A stretch of DNA of 64,000 nucleotides, taken from Gordionus sp. m RMFG-2023 (taxonomy: Eukaryota; Nematomorpha; Gordioida; Chordodea; Parachordodidae). The position numbers were made by a program, and so were the translations under genes. The DNA is taken from the NCBI RefSeq assembly GCF_954871325.1, contig NC_088776.1, forward strand, positions 5,959,985 through 6,023,984. The letters run 5' to 3'. The notes beneath the pieces were generated by a model, which saw nothing but the letters and a program-made list of their open reading frames with translations, ran no database searches and was not told the origin of the DNA. Every line of letters begins with the position of its first letter. Position 1 is the stretch's first letter. Below are positions 24,091-37,700 of the stretch, one piece after another.

Positions 24091-25717
24091 ATGGTAAAAT
24101 AAAAAAAAAATATAATTTAAACTTTAATTTTTAAAGGCTAAGTGTGATAGTACAGCTAGAGATTTTGTGTTATCTGTATTTTCAAGTAATATAGCCATTC
24201 TATGTACACATGATGTCGAAATACTATCTCAAAAAAATAAATTAACCTTTGTAGAAATGTTACAAAAATTTAGTCAGTTACCATTAGAAGGTTTGCATTA
24301 ATGATAAATCTATTGTTTATTATGAAATAGCTCAAATAAAAGATCCAAATGGAAATGTTTTAAATATTCAAAATTTTTATATGAAATTCATTGAAATGAA
24401 AAATCAATGTATTCAACCACTTATTGCTAAAAAGCTTTTAAATGAAGCTGTTTCAAAATATATTACCAATGTTAATGCAGATGACACAATTTCAATTGAA
24501 TCTATTATGCAGAAAGACACAAATATTACTGAATTTTCAAATGCCCCATTTATTGAAAAAACCATTTTATCACAGAATAAAATCAATTGTATAATTTTTT
24601 TTTTTTCAAATTACTACATATATTAGTTTTATTTTAATGAATAAATCTATTTATTACATTTTTTATAAGATTAGTTATATTTTATTATAATTTTTTAATT
24701 CTATAATTTAAGTATTATAATTATGGCAATTACTTTGGTGAATATTGACAAAAACAAACTTATTGAAATATATTTAATATTATCTTTTTCTTTTTATAAA
24801 TATTTTCCCTTATTTATAAGGTGGCATATATAAAATTATGTATCCATTATGCACCCCTTGGTTTGATGATTACAGAAATACCTTTTTCCATGTGATGCTT
24901 TGTAGTGAGCATGAATACCTAAGACATTTTATAGCCTGTAATCAATATAAATTGTATATAAATTTTTTTCACAATAGACTAAAAATTAAATATTTGAAAA
25001 TATAATAAGTTGAGATAATACTAGTGTTATAGAATTCGTTTTGAATTTTGATATTATGTTTGTACTAAGAAAACATTATAATTAACTTTTTTTGAGCTTC
25101 ATATTATCTTTTGACTCCATGCTTAAAATTTTGATCTCTTGTTTAATGGTATTTTCTTATATTATTTTTTTTAGCTGCTGCCTACATCACATTATCCATA
25201 TATCTTTAATATAAAAAACCATATAAAAGGTATATTTGTAGTGAGTTCAAATAGCACAGATCCATTGGCTGATTTGGATAACCTTGTAAAGCAGCAATTA
25301 GAACACCAGGGTAACCGCAATCTTCCTCCTTATTCTCCTCCCACTAATACACAATCATCCAATCGACCCAATACAATCGATTACAACAAAATCAATAATC
25401 CACCTTTCCCACTCAATAGCAGTGTATCAACATCCTCTATAAGTACAACCATGCATCATGGGAACTATAAATGGTTCTGCCCCAATGTTTTTCACTTTCA
25501 TGTTATACTGCATGACCCTAGTGAGGCTGATGATTCAAAGTTTGTTTTCAAATTTATTATTTAATTTTATTTTTAGGGGGAATGATGGTATTTTTGAAGA
25601 GTTTCTAAAAAAAATTATTATTAGCAATATTATTTCCATTTTATTTTTGTAACTTGTTAGGTAATAAAATTCTTTTTCTTTGTTAGAATTAGCAAATCTT
25701 CTCAAAATGGAGACTTG
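24091..25717 (+). CDS. TRAPPC8: TRAPPC8 exons 1-7 (N-terminal block)
   Basis: The exons are 24091-24093 (the ATG alone), 24137-24290, 24331-24588, 24821-24937, 25242-25539, 25577-25648 and 25687-25717. Intron lengths are 43, 40, 232, 304, 37 and 38 nt, all GT-AG. Residues readable include ILCTHDVEILSQKNKLTFVE and FSQLPLE|AQIKDPNGNVLNI, where skipping the 40-nt intron gives an ungapped match to human FSRLTSE|VHMRDPNNQLHVI. Next come SEHEYLRHFIA, KWFCPNVFHFHVILHD and DGIFEEFLKKI. Exon 5 adds a Pro/Ser/Asn stretch absent in human. The acceptor of exon 5 (GTAG at 25238-25241) was chosen by phase and is less certain, as are the ends of exons 6 and 7. Confidence 0.85.
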
Positions 25718-28700
25718 GTATATTCCAAAAAAATGTGCCTCAATTAGATTATACATTAATTATAAAAAAAATTTCAAAAATACTTGGTAGTATTACTGCA
25801 TTCAAAATTGTATTTATGATATGGAATTGTTTAAATTCCCTATTATATATATTTTTTTAGTTTTTATCGTGTTTTTGTTTGATCACAGGAGAGTGCATTT
25901 ATTTTTATTTGATATTTAATCTTTTTTTTAATCAATCAATGAAAGATCGTCAGAAAACTTGATAGTACTGAAAAACAGTAAGTGGGTAGATTGTAATAGC
26001 TCAGAAATTTTTGAAAAGGTTTTTCACTGGGGCACATTATTATTTTTGTCCAGTTTATCTCGTTAAATAATTTTATGCAATTTTTCTGGCATGGTCCATA
26101 ATAATATTTTATGAAGGAAATAAAAATAATTAATCTAATTCTAAGCTTTAAAAAAAATTTAGACATAAAAATATTTAGCAATATTTGCAGTCCCGCACAA
26201 TAATTTTTTTGAGAATGTAAGTCACGTGATTAAAAAAAATTAATTTGATGTACTCAACAATGTTAGCATCGAATTTTATTTTACCTAAATTAAATATGGG
26301 ATAAGGCTTGATGTGGGCTAAGGCTAATTTACATAAATTAACCATGTTTAAATTTAATTTATCATATAAATTAGTAGTGCTGTAAACATTTTTAAAAAAA
26401 TCGAACGCGTTCAACGTTCATTGACAAAAATTGAACGCGTTTACGTTCAAATTCAAAAAAAGGAACGCGTTCAAGTTCATGAACGCGTTCATGCGTTCAA
26501 AATTTTATGATAAATTTTTTTTTAAATTTAATTTAATATAAATAAATGCCTTATATTTTTCAACACAATATATTAGCCATGATAAAAAAATAATAGTTTT
26601 ATTTTGATAATATAATTATAAATACAATATAATAGAGCGATAAAAAAATTAATTTATAAAAATTTTTTCTTAAATACTAATATTAAAATGCCTTATTATT
26701 ATAATTAACTATATATATTATGTAATTATTTTTACTTAGAACAATTAAAATAAATTATTAACTGGTTATATAGTTATACATATTATATAATATAAAATAA
26801 TTAATGTTACAATCAGATGTCTTTTTAAATTGGAGCTTGAAGATGTTGACAATGATATAATACTTTTTGGACACATTTTACATTTGGTAACTATTGAATT
26901 ACCTTTTGATTTTAACAGTGAAATATTTTTGATATTTGAGCCATGGTAATTCTAATTCATCTAATATTGAATTTTGATTTTCAGAATCTGATGATGAAAT
27001 ATTTATATCCATGCAAATGCTAATCTATTAAATTAAAATATAAAATATTCAAATTAATAAACTTTAATCTTATCTTCTCTAGCAGTAGCACGTTATGGTA
27101 CGTTAATTGCAATATGAAAGAGGAAAAAGTAAAAACAGCTGATTAAAAAATATAAGACTTTTTTGTTAAAAAATTGGATTAAATATTAATTTTTCAAATA
27201 AATAAAAATATAAGATTTTTTGTTAAAAAATGCGGATTAATACTAATTTTTCAAATAAATAAAAATAAAAAGTGTTTTTAAAATTGAACGAACGTAAAAT
27301 TGAACGCGTTCATCAAAGAAAAGGAACGCGTTCACGTTCAAAGTTCGTCAAAAAAAAAAGGAACGCCGTTCATCACCTTTTTTCAAAAAAACGAACTTCG
27401 TTCACTAACGCGTTCATTTTGAACGCGTTCGTTTACGATACTATAAATTAGTGATATGCATAGGGCCTAATTTTTCAAACCCAACCTTCCAAAATTTTTT
27501 TGAAAAAGTTTCTGCCAGTCCGACTCGAACCCGAAACTTTTTTTAAAAAAATAGGCCCGAATCTTTCCGGCCTGGTATCTCTTATATGAATTGATGTGTA
27601 TTAAATTGTTATTTTTTGTAAAATGTTTATTATTATTATTATATATTTTGAGATTAATTTGAGTAAAAAAGGCTGATTTTGATTTTTTTTACATTTACAA
27701 AATAAAAGAATAAGAAAAACTCGTTTATTATTAAAATACAATACATGAATCATAGTCTAACTACTTACAAAAATCCTATTTTATTCCTCGTAATTAACTG
27801 TTTAATTCATCCAGTAAATGTTGATTGTTTGAGAAAATTAATCCCTCGAGAACATTTGATGGATTAAATAAGGCGGGTTCATTTATTTATGAGTATGGAC
27901 TTAAATTATAAACTGTTATATCTTGATCGTCAATTTTTACTTTGAGTCATGATATTTATTAAATATTTTTTTTAAAAAAAAATACATTAATCTATCTATT
28001 TAATCTGATAATTATACAACCTTCATTCATTAAAAAAAATTTGATAAATGTTTGAAATTATTCCCAAAATTATTTTGACATAAAATGAATAATAATTTTT
28101 TTTTTATCATTAATAAACAAAACCAAAAATTCCAATTTATAATTGAAATTTTTTTTGAACCGATAAAAATTGATTTTAAAAAAATCCTTATTATCTCAAA
28201 AATAGCGCTCATCAATAAATAAACGAAATTTTTGCGTGTATATAATTTAGCCGAAGTTATTAAGATACTGCAGGCTGTCACATTTTAAACGAAAACATTT
28301 TTTTAAAAAATACTAAAATAATCGGTAATGAACCGAATAGTCCTCAAGGGTTAATAAAATGGAGGATATTTTTTATGGACCTAACCCATATCCCAAATTC
28401 TTTATTTAGTTTAAGCTAGTGCAGGCCGTCATATTTTAAAAAAAAATCCTTATTGAACCCAACTGATGGTCCTCGAGGGTTAAAAAAAATGGAGGATTAT
28501 TTTTATTGACCTAAACCTGTATTATTATTATTTTTTAGAACTCAAACTTTATACGAAAATATGAAAAATATGTACGGAAATCACTCGTGCCATTTGTTGA
28601 GAATCAATGATTATAAGAATTCCTTGTTAACGGTAACAAATTTTTTTTTGTTAAATTATATATCTGCTTAAATTTTGATTATCCATTTTCTTTGTTAAAA

Positions 28701-31700
28701 TTCTGGGGAAAAAAACGATACAATATAAAAGGAAAAGTAGGAAGCGTTAAATAATTGAAAGGTATCTATGAAAAGGTTGCGCCAAATCCTATCATTATGA
28801 TTGGTCCTTTTTTGAATTAGTGTGGAACCGAGGATCTTTCACTTTAATAATGTTTCTTTTTTTAAACCCATTATGAATTATACTGGTTTGAAATAAAAGG
28901 CTTTCACAATTTTTTGATCCTATTTTTTTTACTCCACAAGGTCCGTAATAAATAATTTTGTTACAAATTGTCTGACCCGACCTAAATTTTTTTTTCTAAG
29001 ACGAAAAAATGCGTAAATTTATCTAATTCGAATCTTTAAAAATAAATGCAAACTCCTAGCCTGGTCCATAAGAATATTTTTCCAAAAGTTGTACAGCTCT
29101 CTACTTCGGTCGATTATTTTTTTTAAAAAAAGTGCGCTGCTAGTGACTGATCTCTCTCCCCGGCGCTCGGATTTAAATCAAGTCCATAGGTGCCAGTGAG
29201 GAAAATAATGACATATTTGTTTTTTTCATGACACGATTATCTATTTTATAAACAGAAAAGGGTCGATAAACGCGAGAATCCAATTTTGAATGGAGGAACA
29301 GATATTCAACTCAAATCTTTGGAAGAAGCCTTGCTCGAAGGTTGATTATTTATTCAGGGCTTGCATGTTAGATATTTATAGATAACAGGGTTTACGACTT
29401 TCAATGACCATATAGAAAACTTTAAGAGATGAAACATTGAAAGTTTTTATGTTTAATTTTTTTAGAATATTAGAATTTTATTAAGTTGTTTTTTTATGGT
29501 TTTTAGTTAACCCTATATATATAAGGTTTAAAGTTGATGCCGATAAATTTCATATTGGCGCACAAAGAGAGCATTTATTTAGTCAACCTAGTAAATAAAT
29601 GTTTTCGTTCCCTAATAGTCTCATTATCAAATCCATCATCATTCATTCCCGACCTATTTAATTTTTAATGAAATTTTTATATACGTGACCAAACATGATT
29701 GCGGATTTAACATTTTTTTATCGTGTTTTTTATATAAAACTATTACAAAAATTTAATTGCATCGGGTTATTTACTCATATAATATTTGTAATCTAATGTT
29801 GTGTTATATAGGTATATCTTGCCAGACTAGACAAAAATATTATTTTAAATTTTTCAAGATTGTCTTAATTATCCATTTCATTTTATATAAAAGTGACAAG
29901 AATGTATATTTAAAAAGTTACTTCTTATTTATTACTAAAGTAGTATTTCTATTGCCTCTGCTTACAATTTCTATTTTATTTTTAAGAAAAGTTCGCCTTT
30001 ATAATGGATAGAATATTATGTACGATTATTTTACGTGTAAATATAAAATTTATACCAAAAAAATTCATTAATATAACCATTTTTTTTTGTTTGATTTTGT
30101 CTACCTAAACAATAAAGTCATTATTTTTTTTTAAGATAGAAAACATAAAATGTAAATAGAACATTAATCGAACAACATATTATTATAAATATAAAATATT
30201 TTATACCTTATATTGAAAAAAAATAAATAGCAACAAGTCACCCACTGCAATTTAGTGATCCATTGTCCTCACAACCTCAGGTTTAAAAACACAATATATA
30301 TATAGCTCGGTTTAAGGATTTAGAAGGGGAGCGAGCGATAGGGTGCAAGGGACAGGAAGCTGATGGGGAGTCAACTTGAGCCTATACTATGGAGTATTGG
30401 GATCAGGGTTTTTTTAGGACAATTGTGATCATATCTTTTTACATTATTTGCATCTAAATACGAACTAAAAGCAACAAAAATATACGCATTTTTAAAAAAG
30501 TTAACACATAGATAATATATCGTGTTATAAAAATATTTTTTAACAAAGGGTAAAATTAAAGGGTCATCATATCTAAGACAAAATAAATTTTGCAATTTAG
30601 GGGTAGGGGGTATAAATGAATTTTACCAAAAAATATCATGTCATCAAAATATGTAGATAAGCAATTAGTGGTTAGAAATAACTCGTGCCTATTAAAAAAA
30701 TTTATATAAATGTAAAACAGAGCACAAATTACTAAAAGATGATTGCTTATTATTTGTATCAGGCCAATTAACTATATTTTATCGCAAAACACTTTTTCGC
30801 ACATTTTTTTATCGCGAAAGAGCATTGCCGCAATCGTATTTCCTCGAATTCATTATTTTAAAGACATTAATGCAAAATAGTGAATATATTGTGATGGCCC
30901 TTGTTAATACAAAAACAACATGTTAAATAATAATTTATCATTATAAGTTCATAATAATAAGCGCGAAAATGTTTTAACGGGTATTTTGTTACTTTAAGTA
31001 AGAGTTTGTCTAAAATGCAAGCTTTTCCTGATGTGATGAAAAATTAACCTAACAATTTCTCTTCCTGATCTCTCTCAATAGGGGATATTTTGGGCCAAGT
31101 TTTCTTTACCCCGTTAAATTTTTTACACTCTACCATCCAACATAAATTTTGCAATGTAATAGATGCGCTTTATCCATTTAGAGGGTAAATTTTAGAAAAT
31201 ATTTCATTATATATTCTAGATTTTATGATTATAATATGGCAGATATTCCTTTAAAAGAATTTATCTCGAGTGTTTATTATATTTATATACCTTAAATTAT
31301 CTGTGCACACTTTTGTTAAGAAAATTTCGACTCTAGGAGGGTTGGGCCTGTAAAATTTTTTTTAAATATAATAGTTTAATATAGGTATCAATATTATAAA
31401 AAAGCTAATAAAGAATATGTGCTATGTTGCAGCTTTTCTCGGGGGGGGGGGCTTATTTTATTTGGTTTTTTTATGTTATTTTTTTATATTAATATTGGAT
31501 TGGTTTTTTTTCTGATTGGTTAATTTTTTATTTTATTTTTAAATTAATATATCTTTTTTTATTTATGATATTTTTAAATAATTTTTTTTTAAATTTGTTT
31601 ACAGCGTTTATATATGGGAAGGGGTGGGGTAGGGGGTAGGAGAATTTTGTCTACAAATTATTTAAAGGGGGTAGGCTAGGGGTAAGGTAAATTTGGTAAA

Positions 31701-34700
31701 TGAAACTTTGTATTTTAAATTTTTTTTGGTGATAATACTATAATTAAAGGAAGTTCCTTTAAATAAATAGAAATTCGGCAACTTTAGGAAAATTAGCCAA
31801 ACTTTTTTCTATAAATAAATGATAATTCTATAATTTTATATTTATTAGGGGTAAAATAGACCCCACCTTTGAAGTTTAAGTGATTTTTTTTAACCTTTGT
31901 AGTGAAGGGTCGAAATATAGTATTAAATGACGCAATTAAATATAGTATTAAAGTTTGTACAGGAAATATAGTATTAAATAACGCAATTTTATTCATTAAA
32001 TTGAAAAATATTATTGAAATTTATACAGTAATTTATATAATGAATAAAAATATCAAACGATTTAACAATCGATATTTTCTAAAATATCTATATTCTAGTA
32101 GATATTCAGGAATGCTCTCCCTATCCCCATGTCTTTTATAGTTAGCTTTTAGATCCCCCCACAGCCTTTCGACTTTTTGGGTGTGGATCGATCTGTCATT
32201 TGGATCAACAAAATTTGGCGAATGATTGATCCGATAGTGGAAATAATTTGTTCGTTCTAGACGATTATATCTAAGATAAATAGATTAAATATATTACCAC
32301 TTTAGATTTTTATGAAAAATATATTTACATACCCTATCCACGAGTCGTCCATTATCGCCGAATCTTGCATTACATTATCTTTAACCACAACTCAGTGTGG
32401 TATCTTGATCCCAAGATCTGGGGGCCCTGCCGCGTTATCGAAATTGATGAAACTAATGTGTGGAAGCGTAAATATAATCGTGATCTGCATTTGATCTCCG
32501 AGGCTATATTGATTATCGGTGGCATGTGTCGGGAGACAGATGAAATATTTCTAAGTGCCACAACAACAAGGGATCAAGATACCACACTGCATGTGGTTAA
32601 AGATAATGTCATGCAAGATTCAATGATAATGACTGACTCCTGCTTAGGGTATGTAAATATATTTTTCATATAAATCTAAAGTGGTAATATATTTAAATCT
32701 ATTTATCTTAGATATAATCGGCTAGAACGAACAAATTATTTCCACTATCGGATCAATCATTCGCGGAATTTTGTTGATCCAAATGACAGATCGATCCACA
32801 CCTAAAAAGTCGAAAGGCTGTGGCGGGATCTAAAGGCAAACTATAAAAGACATGGGAATTGGGATAACATTCATGAATATCTTCTTGAATATAGATATTT
32901 TCGAAAATATGGATTATTAAATCGTTTTGATATTTTATTCAATTTATTAATTATTGTATTTAGATTTAACCCTTCACTACAAATGTTAAAAAGTCACTTA
33001 AACTACGAAGGTGAGGTCTATTTTACCTCTAATTAATACAAAATTTTAGATTATTATTTATTTCCAGAAAAAAGTTATGCTAATTTTCCTAAAGTTGCTG
33101 AATTTTTATTTATTTATGAGATCTTCCTTTAATTATTGTATTATCACCAAAAAAATTAAAATGCAAAGTTTCATCTACCAAAAATTTACCTTACCCCTAG
33201 CCTACCCTCTTTAAAAAATTTGTAGGCTAAATGCTATTAACACCTTTCCCCCCCCCCTTTCCATAAAAAATTAACCAATCAGAAAATAACTATCCAATCA
33301 ATATAAAAAAAATAACATTAAAAAAATCAAAAAATAAACCCCCCCGAGAGATACAGCAACCGAGTGCTATTTATCATCACTGTAATTTCTCATGTCCAGG
33401 TCATAAGAAACAGGTGGGGGTGTTGGATTCCCTAATATTGTAATATATGATTCATCAAATACTATTCGCTTCTATTGGCTTCTCAATTTGGGTGTCGCAA
33501 TAATGACTCTTCGCTATAAAAAATTTTTTAGCGATTATTGATCGGCGATAAAAGTTTTGCTATCATGTATTCACTCTAAAGAGTTCGCGATGATGGGTTC
33601 ACTATAATAAAAAATATGCAAAAAATCAATTTTACCATAATGAAAATAAGTGCTAGTAAGAGAACGACTCTGTGATAGGTTCCTAATATTTAATATTTTT
33701 TTGCGGAGGATACTATTTAAATCTAAAAAATTTTTCTCCTAAAGGAATCCCTAAAATCTCAACTAAACATATCTTCTACCATGGACTTCAATAATACCGA
33801 TTTCAATAATCAATCAAATATTGATATTCCTAAATCATCGAACATTGCCAATGTAAATGAATCAATCGGCGTTAAGAATGAAGGAGTGATCGATACAGAA
33901 CGATTAGAGAACACGGATGCTATGGACAGTAAAAACGATTACAACCAATTGGCCGTGAAGAATCTTTTGACAGAATTCTGTTTGAAGGGATTATTCCCTT
34001 GGGCCGAACGGCAGATGAGGCTATGGAATGAACAAGTTAGTCTTTTTTTAAAAATTTTTAAAAAAAAATATCTGGTAGTGGTGGGGTTAGTATGATACAT
34101 ACAATATTGCATACTATGATTTTAATTGTATACAAATGATGTAGCTTACCTATTTTTATTTGTTAAAAAGGCAAATTACAAAAGGGTGACCTTAATGGCA
34201 GCACAGGGACGGCAGTTAGCCGTGTCTTTCTATGGGGTAGCTTGGGCCAATTAAACATGGCTTCTACTACCCAAACTTTATTAATTTTTAAAAATATTTA
34301 AAACTAATTTTCAATTTAAAAACAAAAATTTAACTTACCACAAATCTGCATAATTTATTTGACACAACAATGTTCCCTATAAAATTGCACGTTTATATAT
34401 ATCACGTGCTTAGGTATGACCCTTTCTGGGAACACCCCTATTGATTATGATTGAAAAATATTTAATTAATAACTTTATAAGTTAGTGAAAATACTAAAAG
34501 ACTCATAAGTATATGTAACTGTAACTGTATAAGTAGTGATAATATAATGTTATAAAATATTAAGTCCCTCCATTTGAGGAGCCGATTTTAAAAAACCACT
34601 GACTCACTATTTTATCCAGTTGGGCACAAAGGTTTCGACATTTATTAACGGAATTTCGGGTCATAGGCAAAAAAATTTTGGCTAAAATTCTAATGGAGTG

Positions 34701-37700
34701 ATTTTGAATGTTCACCATGTGGAGTAGTTTTAAAACGGGGACACTTAAATGAAAATAAAATTGGGTTTTCTGTATCATCTGTCAAGGAGAATGTTTATAT
34801 TACCCAAATCCGATTGCACATATTATACTATGCATGACATGAATAAATAAATCCTTTAATTTCTCTCATTTTTTTTTATACAGATTCAATCACGAAGGGG
34901 CTTACATAAATCATTTATCTCGGCCACCAAAAAGTGGTTTTCCGTGGGCAAAAATCCCGCCACTAATACCAGTTACCCAAGTCAACAAAATGCATCCACA
35001 TCTGTCTTGTAAGTTCATTCTGACTTGTGTTGGATATTGGATAGAAGGGATCTTATGGACGATATTATTAATCTTTTTAAGAAGTCAAAACTTACTTAAT
35101 TCTTTTTCGTTTATCTAACGGTGAGAATTGTCTTAATGTATAAAAAAAAATACCAAAAAGTCAATTTTTGACCCTGAAGAAGCCAAATGATTCCGGGGAC
35201 ATAGCCTAAATAGTTGATTAGTAAGGCTGCATTCATAATGAAAGTTATTTAACAACTGGCCGGGTTTCCAAATTTTTTTTATATAGTTCACCTTCCCAGT
35301 AATATTTCATAATTACAAATAAAACGATATTATGACTTGTTTTTTTTTAAAAAAGAGTTGATACTTGATTCGGGAGGGGGGGAGATCAGCTTAAAAATCA
35401 TTTTAATGAAATTTTCAAAAATTTAATTTATAAAAATATACATTTAAAAGGGTTTTACTCAATTTAACATGAGTCATTATATTTTTCATAAGAAGTGTAT
35501 TGGTAATAATAAGAAAATATTTGTGTTTATTTCTCCCAAAAAACTGGTTCTTAAAAACTATTTCTTTAAATTCTTAACTATATATATATCATTTTATCTT
35601 GAGAAATAGCATCCTAAACTTGTTATTGCTTCAAATTTGTAAGGTATAATGTTTGTTAAACTTGAGGTAAAAGTTTTTTTTTAAAAAGGTTTAATGGGTA
35701 ATAACACTTATATTATAATATCACACATAAAGGTATAATTTTGATTCACTCGAGCTTCAAACGCGGCAGCTAGCTGACCTGTCCTTCTTGTTCCAATGTT
35801 TCCAAACTGCTTACAGCCTTTATCACACTGCCAAAAAGGATTTTCAATCTGACCAGGCCTGGATATATTACGCTGGGGCTGTTGTAGGACTATCATTATT
35901 TTATAAATATTATTATTTTAGGATGGTGTTGCTAAAATAACCGCCTCCATTTTCGCCGGTTTTTGAAAACGGCTAAATCAAGATTTTTTGCCGCTAGATG
36001 TCCGAACTCTGCCATCTATGGACAAAATTTTCAAGTTTGGATATAATTTTAGTTTTGGCCAAAAATCTTGAGTTGACCGTTTTTAGAAAAACCGGATTAA
36101 CGAACCGCTTACTTTATAATTATTTTATACCGATTTTTAAAAACCGGTAGAGTTTCGTCAAAGTGAATTTAAAAAAATTGCTAAATAAAATATATTTAGT
36201 TATTGAAATGGAAGATTCAAAAAAAAATCATTGGTTTATTTTTTCAAGAAACAAATGACTTAAGCGTTTTGTAGGTTCCTCGGTATAAATGTTATTATTT
36301 TGTTATACATTTGATTCGGCCATTCATTCATTCTTATTTTGTGCCATTCTGGTTTTTTAGAAATTAATTGGGGTGGGGGGGGGGGGGTAATACTTAGAGG
36401 TTTTGGGGGTATCCTCGGCATCTATAACTATGTTGAGGGGAGGTAGAAACTGAGGGCAAGGAAAATATTAGGGGGAATTTGGGTGCTCAACGAAAGACGG
36501 TGTTTTGGCATAGCTGTATCTAGGCTTTCTCTTCATTTTGAAGCCGGTAAGATACATGTCCAAAGGCCATAAATTTATATTTAAAACAAAATACAAACCC
36601 AGGCTCGGCCTAAAAAAAAAGATTTTTTTCCGCTAATCCCAATCAGGGACCAATAATTTAAAAGCTGAACTTTTAAATTTTATCAATTTAATGATGAGGA
36701 TGGAAAATATTTAGAAAATTTCCATTTGGAACATTTACAAAATATAGTAGTTGTTGTTAAATAGCACACTTTTTAAAAATGGCTAACCCAATATTTTCGC
36801 CAAAATATTATAGCACAAGCCTCGATAGATGTCAAAATCTTTCTGCCATCCATGAGCAAGATCTTCGGGGCTTGATTGAGCCCTTTTATAACCTTGAATT
36901 CATATTGGCGCGATAATTTCAATTCATAATAATAATAATCTAAGAAATGATGATTTTACCAAAAACTGTCAGCTGTTAAATCGTGATCGCAATCGCGCCG
37001 CCATGAATTCAAGGTTAAACAACACTAGAAAATAAGGGTTGAGGTCATTTGAATGATCAAAATTTAGCGAGAGCTACTGGGCTTAGAAAATCGAAAATAA
37101 TTTATTTAATACTTTCGAATATTTTACTAAAAAAAATTAAAAATTTGCGAAATTCGTTTGCACGTGATTTTAATCAAAATCACACATCGATATTTATCTT
37201 TACATTATTTTTGGGGAGGATAGAAATAAAATGACTCCTCTTTTAGCTTATAGTCCAATCTCAGACTTACTTGTTGGGCTTTAGAAAGGGTAGCTTTCTT
37301 CTTTGCCTTGATGCACGTACGGAGTATGTTTTGGGAACATTGGGATTGTTGGGTGTTTTGTTGGCAAGCTTGATATAGGTGTCAGGGTTCGAATTAAATC
37401 ATGGGTAGATATAAAACCGAGTTAGAGCACCCTTTAATATTGGGGTTGTCTATTTTCTTAGAGATCATATGGCCTTAAGCTCACCAGATGATAAAGAGGA
37501 GCAATGTTCAGAAATAGGAAGTAAGTTTGATAGAGTTAAGGAAAACGTCCAAGAACCAATCTTGCCAGGAGGAGGCATATTTTTTCTGGCCGAGAAACAG
37601 GATAGCCTTGGGAATAGGCATGAATATGGACACTTATCAAAAATGAGCTGGAATATACCTAATATGAACCTTAACTTCAAAATTTTTTGAACACAATTCC

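Larger units (their letters stand above)
25718..33744. other. TRAPPC8 intron 7 (8.0 kb)
   Basis: This intron holds a hAT (26375-27443), a GGCCCGG-family repeat at about 27452-27595, a short tandem duplication around GGTTAAAAAAATGGAGGA (about 28340-28530) and the palindromic Merlin element (31426-33363). I see no other exon. The stretch 28600-31400 is plain AT-rich DNA, with a purine-rich patch of higher GC at 30325-30380. Confidence 0.6.

Noticed and set aside
24291-24330. Apparent frameshift in the TRAPPC8 N-terminal exon
   Set aside because: The break is explained by a 40-nt GT-AG intron whose removal gives an ungapped alignment.
30325-30380. Purine-rich higher-GC patch as a possible exon
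   Set aside because: No open frame with splice sites fits the TRAPPC8 phase, and no homology is recognised.
32312-32673. ISXO2-like transposase as a sign of bacterial DNA
   Set aside because: It has a spliceosomal intron, Merlin-type ends and a target duplication, and lies inside an intron of an animal gene.
35708-35896. 62-codon minus-strand ORF
   Set aside because: It is the antisense shadow of TRAPPC8 exon 10, which encodes AYSLYHTAKKDF on the plus strand.
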